Notes: a model not told the origin generated them from the letters alone. A stretch of DNA of 64,000 nt from Murinocardiopsis flavida (GCF_003014485.1 NZ_PYGA01000028.1:1-64000), one strand, 5' to 3'; numbered from the stretch's first letter, positions 7,905 through 16,710 are shown. Numbers and translations: made by a program.

Positions 7905-9421
7905 GTGCTGCACCGCCGGACGGCTCCTCCCCGGAGCGGCCCGAACCGTCCGCCGCCGCGCAGGCGACCGCCGCGGACGGCACTGCCGGCACGGCTGACT
8001 CGACCGGCAAGGCAGAGGAGAGCTCCAACGCCTACGACGTCGACATGAGCCCGGGCCGGCGCCGCCTCGTGAACGCCATCGCCGCCGTGGGCGTCCTCGC
8101 CTCGGTCGGCGCCGGCTTCCTCGGCGGCGCGCCCACACTGTGGGGCCTGCTGCCCATCGTGCTGTACGCGGTGCTGTGCCTGCTCGGCATGGACATCGTG
8201 ATCGCCACCATCGTCGCCCTCGTCTCCGGCCTGGCCGTGGCCCAGATGGCGCCGCTTGAGATCGGCGAGCTGCTCGGCGCGTCACTGGCGGACCAGGTCA
8301 CCGTCATCGGCCTGGTCATCGTCCTGGGCGCGGGGGTCGGCGAGGTCCTGAAGGTCACCGGGGCCGCGGGCACCATCGTGCGCGGCGTCATGCGGGTCGT
8401 CGGCGACCGCAACCGCACCGCTGTCACCTTCGGGATGATGCTGGCCTGCCTGGTCCTCGTGGCGAGCCTCGGCACCCTCGCGGGCGCGCTCGCCATCGCC
8501 GCTCCGATCCTGCTGCCCATCGCGGCCCGGCTGGAGTTCACCCGGTCGGCGACCGCGTCGGTGATGTTCATCGGCGGCTGCGCCGGGCTCGCCGTCGCGC
8601 CGTTCGCCGGGTCCAACGTCGCGATCATGGACGCGGCCGAGGTCAACTACCTGCACTACCTGGGCTACGGCGCCGGGCCGATCGCCGTCCTGTCGCTGGT
8701 CGCGGGCCTGGTCGTGGTGCCGTGGATGCAGCGGCGCACCGCGGGCACCGGCGACTACTACTCGGCAGCCGAGGTCGGCGCCGGCGACGACGCCCCGGTC
8801 AAGAACGCCGGGCGCAGCACGGCCGTGTTCCTGGTGCTGCTGCTGTGCAGCGTCGTGTACGCGACCATCACCAACGCGGGGACGAACTTCCCGCTGCTCG
8901 CCCTGCCGCTGCTGGGCTTCGCCACCGGGTTCGCCGGCGGGCTGGACGCCAAGGCGATCGCCGGGCTGATCTACCGCGGCGGCGCCCGGCTCATCAGCAT
9001 CCTGCTGCTGTTCTGGCTGCTGGCCGCGCTGTTCATCCTCATCGACAAGCTCGCTCCGTTCCAGGTCATCCTGGACACCTACGGCGCCAGCCTGGCGCAC
9101 AGCTCCCCGTTCGTGTTCAGCATCGCGATCGCGATGCTCGGCTGGGTGGGCGTGCCGGGGGCGACCGCCGCACAGGTGGTCCTGCTCGACAAGGTGTTCG
9201 GCGACCTCGGCGCGAGCATCGGGGTGGGCGCGAGCTCCTGGGTCGTGGTGCTGCTCTTCGCGTCCAAGGCCGACACCTACGGGCCGTTCCCCAACGGCAA
9301 CATGGTCGGCGCCATGGGGCTCGCGCGCTCGTCGAACCTCAAGAACATGATGATCACCGGGTGGGCGCTGCTGATCCCCGCGTGCGTCATGTACGCGCTG
9401 ATCCTGTACTTCACCACCTGA
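7901..9421 (+). CDS. Multi-spanning permease (ion transporter superfamily, GntP/NhaC-like)
   Basis: 506-aa integral membrane protein. Residues 1-45 are polar and probably cytoplasmic, followed by about 11-12 hydrophobic segments. There are two similar halves; one has GGCAGLAVAPFAGSNVAIMD and the other GVPGATAAQVVLL, typical re-entrant Gly/Pro/Ser loops of IT-superfamily carboxylate or gluconate symporters. It starts on the ATGA that ends the racemase gene. In this operon it probably imports D-amino acids, N-acyl amino acids or dipeptides; the substrate cannot be read from the sequence. Confidence 0.75.
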   Translation: MSAAPPDGSSPERPEPSAAAQATAADGTAGTADSTGKAEESSNAYDVDMSPGRRRLVNAIAAVGVLASVGAGFLGGAPTLWGLLPIVLYAVLCLLGMDIVIATIVALVSGLAVAQMAPLEIGELLGASLADQVTVIGLVIVLGAGVGEVLKVTGAAGTIVRGVMRVVGDRNRTAVTFGMMLACLVLVASLGTLAGALAIAAPILLPIAARLEFTRSATASVMFIGGCAGLAVAPFAGSNVAIMDAAEVNYLHYLGYGAGPIAVLSLVAGLVVVPWMQRRTAGTGDYYSAAEVGAGDDAPVKNAGRSTAVFLVLLLCSVVYATITNAGTNFPLLALPLLGFATGFAGGLDAKAIAGLIYRGGARLISILLLFWLLAALFILIDKLAPFQVILDTYGASLAHSSPFVFSIAIAMLGWVGVPGATAAQVVLLDKVFGDLGASIGVGASSWVVVLLFASKADTYGPFPNGNMVGAMGLARSSNLKNMMITGWALLIPACVMYALILYFTT

Positions 9422-9482
9422 GCGGCGCACGATCGGGCGCGCGACCGCGCCGGGGCACACAACGGGAAGGGCGGGGGCACCC

Positions 9483-11069
9483 GTGGCAGAGTACGAGTAC
9501 GTGATCAGCGGAGGTCTGCTGGTCGACGGCACGGGTGCGCCCGGGGTCGAGGGCGACCTCGCCGTGGACGCGGGGCGGATCGCGGCCATCGGCGGCACCG
9601 GAACGCTGCGCGGCCGCGACACCGTCGACGCTACGGGCCGGATCGTCGCGCCCGGCTTCATCGACCTGCACTCCCACGCCGACTTCAGCGCGGAGGGCTG
9701 GCCCGAGGCCACCACCCAACTCCATCAGGGGGTGACGACCCTGGTCACCGGGAACTGCGGCTGGTCGCCGTTCCCGGTCGGCTCGCTGGAGGGGCTGCGC
9801 GCCGCGACGGCGTTCCTGCACCCGGAGATCTCGTGGCGGTGGACCGGCGCCGGGGACTTCGCCGACGTGGTCGACGGCGCGGCGCCGGCGATCAACCTCG
9901 CCCTCCAGGTGGGCCACTCGTCGCTGCGCCTGGCGGCCATGGGCGACGCCGACCGCGCGCCGACCCCGGCCGAGTTGGACGCGATGCTGGCGCTGCTGCG
10001 CCGGTGCGCCGCCGACGGTGTGTTCGGGTTCTCCACCGGGCTCATCTACGCGCCCGGCGCGTTCGCCGCCGCCGCGGAGGTCCGCGCCCTGGTCGCCGAG
10101 GCCGCGGCGGCGGACCTGCTGTACTCCACGCACATGCGCAACGAGTCGAGCGCGCTCATCGACGCCGTCGTGGAGGCGATCGCGGCGGCCGAGGACACCG
10201 GGGCGCGGCTGGAGGTCTCCCACCTCAAGGCGATGGGCCCGGAGAACCACGGCGCGGTCGTCCGCGCGCTGGAGCTCATCGACGCCGCGCGGGAGCGGGG
10301 TGTGGACGTCACCGCCGACGTCTACCCCTACACGGCGTCGAGCACGACCCTGACCTCCCGCCTCGCGACGTGGGCGATGGACGGCGGGACGGACGGGCTG
10401 CTGCGGCGGCTCGCCGACCCCGGGGAGCGCGAGCGCGTCGCCGACGCGCTGCGGGCCCGGTTCGGGCGCGACGTCGACCCCGAGGGGGTGGTGCTGGCGG
10501 CGCTGCCCGACGGCCCGTACTCCGCCGATGTCGGCAGCAGCATCGCCGACATCGGGCGCAGGGACGGCGTCGACCCCGCCGAGGCGGCGCTGCGGGTGCT
10601 CGCCGCGCACCAGGGCGCGGTGTCGATCGTCAACCACGCCATGAGCGAGGCCGACGTCACCGCCGCACTGCGGCACCCGCAGGTGTCGGTGGCCAGCGAC
10701 GGCTGGGTCATGCGCCCCACCGGCGAGGGGCGGCCGCACCCGCGCAGCTTCGGCACGTTCACGCGCGTGCTCGGGCACTACGTCCGCGACAGCGGTGTGC
10801 TCGACTGGCCCGAGGCGGTCCGCAAGATGACCGCCCTTCCAGCGGCGCGGCTCGGCCTCACCGACCGCGGGCGGCTGGCGCCCGGGCTGGTGGCCGACAT
10901 CGCGGTGTTCGACCCAGCCACCGTCGCCGAGCACTCGACCTTCGCCGACCCGTGGCGGCTCTCGACCGGGTTCGACACGGTGCTCGTCGCCGGCCGCCCC
11001 GTCCTCGCCGACGGCGTCCCCACCGGCGAGCGCCCCGGCGCGGTCCTGCGCAAGTCCCGGAACCGGTAG
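9483..11069 (+). CDS. N-acyl-D-amino acid deacylase family amidohydrolase
   Basis: 528 aa, amidohydrolase superfamily. N-terminal beta-sandwich (VISGGLLVDGTGAP), metal His pair in IDLHSHAD near residue 63, the D-aminoacylase Cys in TGNCGW near residue 96, EVSHLKAMG with the barrel His near residue 250, and the catalytic Asp in VASDGWVM near residue 400. The C-terminal strands (GLVADIAVFDP) close the sandwich. D-aminoacylases hydrolyse N-acyl-D-amino acids, consistent with a D-amino-acid catabolic operon. GTG start; last gene of the operon, 61 bases after the permease. Confidence 0.85.
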   Translation: MAEYEYVISGGLLVDGTGAPGVEGDLAVDAGRIAAIGGTGTLRGRDTVDATGRIVAPGFIDLHSHADFSAEGWPEATTQLHQGVTTLVTGNCGWSPFPVGSLEGLRAATAFLHPEISWRWTGAGDFADVVDGAAPAINLALQVGHSSLRLAAMGDADRAPTPAELDAMLALLRRCAADGVFGFSTGLIYAPGAFAAAAEVRALVAEAAAADLLYSTHMRNESSALIDAVVEAIAAAEDTGARLEVSHLKAMGPENHGAVVRALELIDAARERGVDVTADVYPYTASSTTLTSRLATWAMDGGTDGLLRRLADPGERERVADALRARFGRDVDPEGVVLAALPDGPYSADVGSSIADIGRRDGVDPAEAALRVLAAHQGAVSIVNHAMSEADVTAALRHPQVSVASDGWVMRPTGEGRPHPRSFGTFTRVLGHYVRDSGVLDWPEAVRKMTALPAARLGLTDRGRLAPGLVADIAVFDPATVAEHSTFADPWRLSTGFDTVLVAGRPVLADGVPTGERPGAVLRKSRNR

Positions 11070-11374
11070 CGGCCGCCCGTTCCATTCGTGGGCACGCGCG
11101 ACGCGGCATTGTTCGCCCCATTCGCATTTGGTACAATCTTCAACATCTGCCTTTGGCAATGACCCTCCCGCGTGTCTTGAGTGCGCACCGGAAGGCGGAT
11201 AGCGAAGCCGACACATTCCCGCACGTCGAATCTTCTTTCAAGAGCGTTCGATCATGAGAATCGAATGGGATCCTGTGCGAACAGGGTCGATTGTTCAGTG
11301 CGTCGCCAGCGGCGGCCCGGATCCAAACGATTGGAAAGAGACGCGCCGGATATCCCCCCTGCGCGGCCGCGATC
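11070..11374 (+). other. Intergenic region with a long 5' leader for the lipoprotein
   Basis: 305 bases of lower GC than the neighbours. A plausible sigma-A promoter is present (next entry). A 32-codon frame (11159-11257) and a following ATG-overlapping frame exist, but nothing supports translation. No terminator for the amidohydrolase operon is evident. Confidence 0.4.
11109..11137 (+). promoter_or_regulatory. Predicted promoter TTGTTC-N17-TACAAT
   Basis: A -35 at 11109-11114 and a -10 at 11132-11137 with ideal 17-base spacing. Transcription from here would leave a 5' UTR of about 230 bases before the lipoprotein ATG at 11375. Confidence 0.45.
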
Positions 11375-12052
11375 ATGCGAAAAACCAAGAATCTCACCCC
11401 CACTCTTGCAGCCACCGGCGCATTGGTACTTCTCGCCCTCACCGGATGCTCTTCTCTCGGTCAGGGCGACGTCTACGACTTCACTCGGTTCGAAGGCGAG
11501 CTGCCTTCCGAAAAGATCACCATCGGGTTCTCCGAAGAGCTCCTGGAACTCGCCAAAGCAGACGGGGTGAACCCGCTCATTACCTCCGTGACGGTGACCG
11601 GCCGTGAGCTCGAAGGGAGCATGTGCGCGGCGGACGTCGAGTTCACCTACGCCGACGGCGGTCTCGACCGACTGGCGGACGCCAGTGATGACAAGAATTC
11701 CAATAACGAGGGCAAGTCACCACAGGAGATCGTCGCCGGGCGAACCGTCCAGGGACCAGGCGACGGCTTGACGGAGGACAAATTCGACGAGTCCAAACCC
11801 GAGGAGGGCACCTACATCTCGGAAGACTTCACCACCGCCGTTCTCGTCGCCCCCTGCGCCGAGTCTCCGACCGACGAGGACAGGAACCTCAAGCTCAAAT
11901 TTCCCGATGAGGAAACCTATCCCGGATACCCGGTGCACTTCGCCGAGGCATCCATAACATTCCTGAACGACGGGACGATCGGCCTCATCCAGGACGAGAG
12001 CGAAGTCAAGGAGTACCAGCCGGACAGCAACGACCAGTGGATCAGCGACTGA
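11375..12052 (+). CDS. Putative lipoprotein of unknown function
   Basis: 225 aa, not matched to a named family. Residues 1-24 are a lipoprotein signal with lipobox LALTGC, so the mature N-terminal Cys is probably lipidated and the protein displayed outside the membrane. The mature part is acidic (many Asp/Glu) with two Cys (MCAADV and VAPCAE) that may pair. The coding sequence has lower GC and weaker third-position bias than its neighbours, which may indicate recent acquisition. The ATG at 11375 (MRKTKNLTP) is chosen because it begins the signal peptide; no good ribosome site is seen. Confidence 0.7.
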   Translation: MRKTKNLTPTLAATGALVLLALTGCSSLGQGDVYDFTRFEGELPSEKITIGFSEELLELAKADGVNPLITSVTVTGRELEGSMCAADVEFTYADGGLDRLADASDDKNSNNEGKSPQEIVAGRTVQGPGDGLTEDKFDESKPEEGTYISEDFTTAVLVAPCAESPTDEDRNLKLKFPDEETYPGYPVHFAEASITFLNDGTIGLIQDESEVKEYQPDSNDQWISD

Positions 12053-12074
12053 ATTTCCCGTCGCTGCCGACACG

Positions 12075-12110
12075 ACCCCCGAAGGGATTACCTCGGGGGT
12101 TCTCTTCTTC
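12075..12110 (+). terminator. Rho-independent terminator after the lipoprotein gene
   Basis: Perfect 8-bp stem ACCCCCGA (12075-12082) and TCGGGGGT (12093-12100) with a 10-base loop, followed by the T-rich run TCTCTTCTTC. Confidence 0.85.
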
Positions 12111-12264
12111 CGCGCGACTCCCTCTTCCGGCATATCCGGGCACCGGCCGCCCATTTCCCTGGCCCTCAGTTCCCTGCCGCGCGCGGACATCACACGGACA
12201 GGGCCCGCGCAGCCGCCGCGAACCCGCCCGCACCGACGACCGGCCGCAGCCGGATAGCGGACGG

Positions 12265-12301
12265 CCGGCGGCGGGGGCCGATGGGCCCGCGGTGGACCGC
12301 G
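12265..12301. repeat. 37-bp direct repeat, left copy
   Basis: Identical over 37 bases to 13458-13494, and containing GGCCGATGGGCCCGCGG. The two copies lie 1193 bp apart and bracket the LDH-like gene. The right copy is inside the DUF1275 coding region, so this left copy may be a fragment of that gene. Confidence 0.9.
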
Positions 12302-12501
12302 CTCCCGGCCGCCGTCCCGACCGCGGTCCCACCGGCGATCCGCGGCGGCCACATGACGCCCTGATCGGCCCGGATTCCGGCGGGCGGCGGCGCACGGGCC
12401 GCGGCGCCGGTGCGCGACCCACCGCATGCGATCAGACACTATGGGTACTGGCAGATCTACTGTCGGTGATCGTCGTTGCGGTGCGGAGCCTTGGAGGCGC
12501 G

Positions 12502-13437
12502 GTGAAGGTGGGAGTGGTGGGGGTCGGCGCAGTCGGGGCCGTGGTGGCGGCCGTGACCATGCGCCGCGGGCTGGCCAGTGAGATCGTCCTCGTCGACGCC
12601 GACGAGCAGCGCGCGAGCGGGACGGCCCTCGACCTGGGCTACGCCGCTCCGCTGGGACCCGCCGTCGACATCCGCGCCGGGTCGGTCCAGGACCTCGCGG
12701 GCGCCCGGCTGGTGATCGTGACCGCCGGGGAGAACGAGCAGGCCGGCGGCACCACCGACCGCTCCGACCCGAAAGGGCGGCTGCGCCTGCTCGACCGCAA
12801 CGCCGCCGTCTACCGCGACCTGATCCCGGAGATCGCCCGCTGGGTGCCCGACGCGACCGTCATGGTGGTCACCGACCCCCCTGACCCGCTGGCGGAACTG
12901 GCGCGCTCGCTCCTGGGCCACGAGCGGGTGTTCTCCACCGGCACGGTCATCGACGCCCTGCGCTTCCGGTCGCATCTCGCGCGCTCCTTCGGTGTCGCCC
13001 CCAACGACGTCCACGCCCAGGTGGTGGGCGAGCACGGCACCACCGAGGTCTTCCTGTGGTCCTCGGCGACCATCGCGGGGATCCCCGTGTCCTTCCTCGC
13101 CGAGCAGGAAGGGCACGACCCCGCACGGTTCCGGTCCGGCATCGAGCAGGCCGTGCGCTTCGCCAACATCGACATCATCGAGGGGATCGGCGCCAGCCGG
13201 TACGGCATCGGCGCGGCGGTGGGCGCCCTTGCCCAGAGCGTCACCCGCGACGAATGCCGGGTGTTCCCGGTCTCCGCGCACTCCACGGCGTGGGGCACCA
13301 CGCTGTCCCTTCCCTCGGTGGTGGGCGCCCGCGGCGTCCTCCGGTCCTTTGAACCGCCCATGGACGACACCGAGCGCGCGGCGATGGCGGCCGGTGCGCG
13401 GGCGCTGCGCGACGCCGCGTCGACCGTCCTGGCCTGA
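12502..13437 (+). CDS. Divergent L-lactate/malate dehydrogenase-like protein
   Basis: 311 aa with the LDH/MDH two-domain layout: Rossmann motif VGVVGVGAVG, then the active-site His in GEHGTTEVFLWS near residue 177 and the GTVIDALRFRS helix. Key differences from classical enzymes: the conserved VVTNP motif reads VVTDPPD (Asn to Asp), and the substrate loop (NEQAGGTTDRSDPKGRLRLLD) is unlike the usual PGxTR. It may act on another 2-hydroxy acid or be altered in activity. GTG start with GGAGG 4 bases upstream. The DUF1275 gene begins directly after the stop. Confidence 0.7.
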   Translation: MKVGVVGVGAVGAVVAAVTMRRGLASEIVLVDADEQRASGTALDLGYAAPLGPAVDIRAGSVQDLAGARLVIVTAGENEQAGGTTDRSDPKGRLRLLDRNAAVYRDLIPEIARWVPDATVMVVTDPPDPLAELARSLLGHERVFSTGTVIDALRFRSHLARSFGVAPNDVHAQVVGEHGTTEVFLWSSATIAGIPVSFLAEQEGHDPARFRSGIEQAVRFANIDIIEGIGASRYGIGAAVGALAQSVTRDECRVFPVSAHSTAWGTTLSLPSVVGARGVLRSFEPPMDDTERAAMAAGARALRDAASTVLA

Positions 13438-14283
13438 ATGCCGACCGCGCGACCGTTCCGGCGGCGGGGGCCGATGGGCCCGCGGTGGACCGCGGTGCTG
13501 CTCGCGCTGCTCACCGCCTGCGCCGGCGGGGTCGACCTCCTCTCCGTCGTGGTCCTGGGCGGGGTGTTCAGCGGGGTCATCACCGGCGACCTCATCCACG
13601 TCGGACACGGCCTCGGGACAGCGGCCTGGGGAGCCGCGGGCACGGCAGCCGCCGCCATCGGCGGATTCGGCGCCGGTGTCGCGGTATGGACCCGGATCGT
13701 GACCCCACCCCTGACCGCGCCCGCGAACACGGGCGCGGATACCGGCGCGCGCACGAGCGCAAGTGCAGGTGCAGGTCCGGGCGCGGGCACAGGTGCAGGT
13801 GCAGGCGCGGATGCGAGTACGGACGCGAGCGGGGGTGAGAACACGGCCGTGACCAGGGACGGGCAGCCGACCGCGCGGCACGTCACCGGCGCGCTGATCG
13901 CCGAGGTCGCCCTCCTTGCAGCGTTCACCGTCGGGTGGGCCCTGGTCGCGGGGCGGCCCGGAAGTACGCCCGCCCAGATCGCGCTGCTGGTGACCGCCGC
14001 TGTGGCGATGGGCGGGCAGAGCGCGCTGGCACGCGTGCTCGGCGGCTCGACCACGTACCTCACCGGGACCTTCACGGCGGCGATCGCGACCCTCGCCACC
14101 GGCGGCCCGGCCGCAGCCGTCCTGAACCCGCTGGTGCGCCCGGCGTCGCTGCTGCTGGGAGCGGTCGCCGCCACCCTGGTGCTCACCGCCGCACCGTGGG
14201 CCGCAGCCCTGGTACCCATGGCATGCGTTACGGCAGCCCTCCTATGGCGCTGCGCCCGCCCCCGCCAAGAAGGCGGCGATTGA
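13438..14283 (+). CDS. DUF1275 (YoaK-like) membrane protein
   Basis: 281 aa with about six hydrophobic segments. The first carries the family hallmark ACAGGVDLLSVV and GVFSGVITGDLIHVG; a later segment has YLTGTFTAAIATLA. Between the second and third segments is an Ala/Gly/Thr-rich insert (about residues 95-145) that is low-complexity in DNA and protein and makes the protein longer than most family members (about 220-240 aa). DUF1275 proteins are membrane proteins of unknown function. The start codon abuts the LDH-like stop, so the genes are coupled. Its 5' end contains the right copy of the 37-bp repeat. Confidence 0.75.
   Translation: MPTARPFRRRGPMGPRWTAVLLALLTACAGGVDLLSVVVLGGVFSGVITGDLIHVGHGLGTAAWGAAGTAAAAIGGFGAGVAVWTRIVTPPLTAPANTGADTGARTSASAGAGPGAGTGAGAGADASTDASGGENTAVTRDGQPTARHVTGALIAEVALLAAFTVGWALVAGRPGSTPAQIALLVTAAVAMGGQSALARVLGGSTTYLTGTFTAAIATLATGGPAAAVLNPLVRPASLLLGAVAATLVLTAAPWAAALVPMACVTAALLWRCARPRQEGGD
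13458..13494. repeat. 37-bp direct repeat, right copy
   Basis: Same 37 bases as 12265-12301, here encoding residues about 7-19 of the DUF1275 protein (RRRGPMGPRWTA). Confidence 0.9.
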
Positions 14284-14632
14284 GCAGGGCCACGGTCGCG
14301 TGGCCAGCCTCCGCAAACGAAGGAAGCACCAACGGCAGGCGGAGAGCCGAGCCCCGGCGGGGCCGAACCGCATTCTCGGTGGCGAACAGCACCACCAGCG
14401 GGGGCGAGGGGCCGGGGCCCGGTTACTTCGGACCGGATTCTGGGTTCGGTCCGCTCGCTTAGCGGCCTTGCCGCAGTGCCGCGTACGGGCGGTCAGTGGT
14501 CCTTACCTTGGTGATCGGTTCGGTCCAGCCGTTCGTAGGGTTGGACCGTCCGAGGTTGTAGGTGTTCTGAGCGGCGTAGACGGCCCATTGGGTGCCCAGG
14601 TGGGGATCGGGCCGGGTGGCGACGTCCGCCGA
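14284..14632. other. Intergenic region holding a solo arm of the composite repeat
   Basis: Convergent gap between the DUF1275 gene (plus) and the VOC gene (minus). About 14360-14500 is related to the arms of the composite elements at 22.5 and 40.1 kb. No gene is supported; the long plus-strand frame here is antisense to the VOC gene. Confidence 0.5.
14360..14500 (+). repeat. Solo, decayed arm of the composite repeat element
   Basis: Contains diverged versions of two arm modules: one like GCGCGGTGGAGAACAGCGG (here CGGTGGCGAACAGCACC), followed by AGGGGCCGGGGCCCGGTT; and one like GCGGCCTTGCCGCAGTGCCGC. Order and spacing match the arm at 22545-22900. No core sequence is present. Confidence 0.6.
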
Positions 14633-15181
14633 TCAGGTTCCCGGAGCCGGCGGTGTGGCGCCCCGCGGGTCGGTCAATGTGCGCATCGCCTCGACCAGTG
14701 TCGTATACACCGGGTCAGGTTCTGTGCTCTCCCAGTCCCCGTCGCTCTCATCCCAGTTCTCATCGGGATCGCCGGGCTTGGCCGGTGCGAACAGCCACCA
14801 CAGGTTGTGCCACGGGTCTCGGAACCGCGCGATTTCGTAGCCGCCGTAGAAGGGGGACACGTCCGTGATGACGGTCGCTCCCCGCTCGCTTGCCCGGGTG
14901 AGCACGGCAATGGGGTCGGAAACGTACACCTGCGTGAATGCGGGGGTGAACGGCCAGTCCGCCTTCCTGTCCGCGACCATCAGGAGAGAGTTCCCGATCT
15001 TGACCTCTGCGTGGATCAGGGAGCCGTCACCTGCGACATAGTCGGGGGTCCGCGCCTCCGGGTCTTCGACGGCGTCGAAGACGTACTGGAGGAACTCGAT
15101 GAGATCGGCCGCGTGGTCCGTGATCACGAAGCCGTTGACGATGTTCTGTCCTTCAGGTTCTGGCGCCTGGATGTCGTTCAT
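14633..15181 (-). CDS. VOC/glyoxalase-fold protein (PhnB-like)
   Basis: 182 aa, a single vicinal-oxygen-chelate domain: FVITDHAADLIEFLQYVF at the start, then HAEVKIGNSLLMVADRK, TQVYVSDPIAVLTRA and RFRDPWHNLWWLF, the usual beta-alpha-beta order of PhnB-type proteins. The acidic tail (DENWDESDGDWESTEPDP) is extra. Such proteins are often binding or resistance proteins without a known substrate. The ATG at 15181 is preferred; a TTG at 15223 would add 14 residues. Lower GC than the neighbours. Confidence 0.75.
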   Translation of the reverse strand: MNDIQAPEPEGQNIVNGFVITDHAADLIEFLQYVFDAVEDPEARTPDYVAGDGSLIHAEVKIGNSLLMVADRKADWPFTPAFTQVYVSDPIAVLTRASERGATVITDVSPFYGGYEIARFRDPWHNLWWLFAPAKPGDPDENWDESDGDWESTEPDPVYTTLVEAMRTLTDPRGATPPAPGT

Positions 15182-15462
15182 GTAGGCACCGTAGGACGCC
15201 TTGTGGTCAACCGATGTCCGCAATCACGGGTCCGATACGGCATCTCTTTCACCCCATTTGGCGATGCTTTCCTCATCGGAAACCGAAACGACGATCGCGG
15301 ATATGGGCCGTGGCCGAAGTGCCGACCCGTTCGCCCCCGGCGCCTACCGGGTGCGCGGTCCCGTTACCGCCGCGCGGGGGCCTTGGCGGTCTTGCGCGGT
15401 GGCGGCGGGGTCTGTCAGGATCCCGCCATGTTCGAAAGCAAAGGCGGCTTCGCCTCCGCCCG

Positions 15463-16710
15463 TTGAACGGGCGCAACGGGCCTTCAGACCCGATCATCGA
15501 TCTCCTGGCGCTGCGCAGGGCGGTGCAGGCCCGCGATGAATGGCTCGACCATGGGCTTTCCACCGCACCCGCCGACCGCGCCACCGCCGAACACGCCATC
15601 TCCGGCCTGTACCGGCTGCTGAACCGCGAACCTCCCCGCTTCACGTGGGTCGACTCACCGGGGGCCATGCTCGCCCCCGATCCGCCCGTCGCACCGGTCG
15701 TCCCCGGCCCATGGCTGCGCGACGCCCTCGCCCTCGACCCGGATCCCGACACCGCTCCACCGGTCGCGGCGCAGCTCGCGACACTCGTGTCGTCGCTGCG
15801 CAGGACCCTCGACCGCCGAATCGACCAGCGGTTCAAGCTCTGGGCATCCCGGTTCTCGGCCCGCGACTCCGCTGCCGCACGGCTCCAACCGCCGGAGGCC
15901 GCCCTCCGCGACGGCGTCAACGGAGTCCTGCTCCTGAAGACCACCGTCGACGAGTCCCTGCACGGGTCCCTGCACGACGCCGTCCGGGCCCCGCTCCGAC
16001 GCGCCTTCGCCCAGCAGGGCGGCGGGCCCAGCGACCTCGCCTGGTTCGGGCAGCACGACGCCCACTGGGTCGCCCGCTACGACGTCGTCGACCGCCTCGG
16101 CCTGCTCCCGATCTCCGGTGCGGAGCGCTACCAGCTGGACCTGTGGTGCGCGCTGGCGCGCTCGTGCGGGTGGTGGTGGCCCGGCGAGGACGTGTGCGTG
16201 ATCTCCGAGCGGCCCACCGCTCTGCACTACGAGCCGGTGCCCAACGACGCCCACGGCGGCGTCCGGCTGCACCGCGACCACGGCCCGGCGGTCGTGTTCG
16301 CCGACGGCTGGTGCGTCCACGCCCTGCACGGCACGCACGTGCCGGCGTGGGTCGTCAGCGTGCCGACCGTCGAGCGGATCACCGCCGAGCGCAACGTCGA
16401 GGTGCGCCGCACGGCGATCGAACGGATCGGGTGGGACGCCTACATCGACCGGGCCGGGCTGCGCCTCGCCGCGGAAGCCCCCGACCCCGGCAACCCGGGG
16501 TTCTCCCTCCGCCTGTACGACTCGCCGTCCGAGGAGTGGGGGACGCCGACGCGGGTGCTGCTCGCCGTCAACGGATCGGTGGAGCGCGACGGGCGCCGCC
16601 GCAAGTACGGGCTGACCGTCCCCGCCTCCTTCGACGACCCGGTCGCCGCCGCGGGCTGGTCCTACGGCCTGACCGGGACGCTCTACGCGCGGCTCGCCCG
16701 CCGCACGTGA
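15463..16710 (+). CDS. DUF6745-type protein of unknown function
   Basis: About 415 aa, soluble, Trp/His/Arg-rich, resembling actinobacterial DUF6745 proteins. Visible features: RDEWLDHGLSTAPADRATAE near the N-terminus, LAWFGQHDAHWVARYDVV mid-protein, ALARSCGWWWPGEDVCVISERP, and HRDHGPAVVFADGWCVHALHG. Function is not known. The start is uncertain: the TTG at 15463 is assumed, with no ribosome site. An ATG at 15428 with a good upstream CAGGA opens a different frame that stops at 15466, so either the start is further inside (GTG in RAVQARDEW) or a frameshift separates the original start. Confidence 0.65.
   Translation: MNGRNGPSDPIIDLLALRRAVQARDEWLDHGLSTAPADRATAEHAISGLYRLLNREPPRFTWVDSPGAMLAPDPPVAPVVPGPWLRDALALDPDPDTAPPVAAQLATLVSSLRRTLDRRIDQRFKLWASRFSARDSAAARLQPPEAALRDGVNGVLLLKTTVDESLHGSLHDAVRAPLRRAFAQQGGGPSDLAWFGQHDAHWVARYDVVDRLGLLPISGAERYQLDLWCALARSCGWWWPGEDVCVISERPTALHYEPVPNDAHGGVRLHRDHGPAVVFADGWCVHALHGTHVPAWVVSVPTVERITAERNVEVRRTAIERIGWDAYIDRAGLRLAAEAPDPGNPGFSLRLYDSPSEEWGTPTRVLLAVNGSVERDGRRRKYGLTVPASFDDPVAAAGWSYGLTGTLYARLARRT

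Larger units (their letters stand above)
12053..12501. other. Intergenic region: terminator, then a copy of a 37-bp repeat
   Basis: After the terminator at 12075-12110 the region is GC-rich and holds one copy of a 37-bp direct repeat (12265-12301). The LDH-like gene has GGAGG 4 bases before its GTG. No other gene is supported; the frame running through it in phase with the LDH-like gene is low-complexity and has no start signal. Confidence 0.45.

Noticed and set aside
11159-11257. 32-codon ORF before the lipoprotein, overlapping by ATGA a further frame at 11254
   Set aside because: No ribosome site, and the second frame runs antiphase through the lipoprotein gene; the overlap is probably chance.
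14300-15466. 388-aa plus-strand frame across the solo repeat arm and VOC gene
   Set aside because: Antisense to a recognisable VOC domain; no ribosome site or family. Only its last 13 codons matter, for the possible DUF6745 frameshift.
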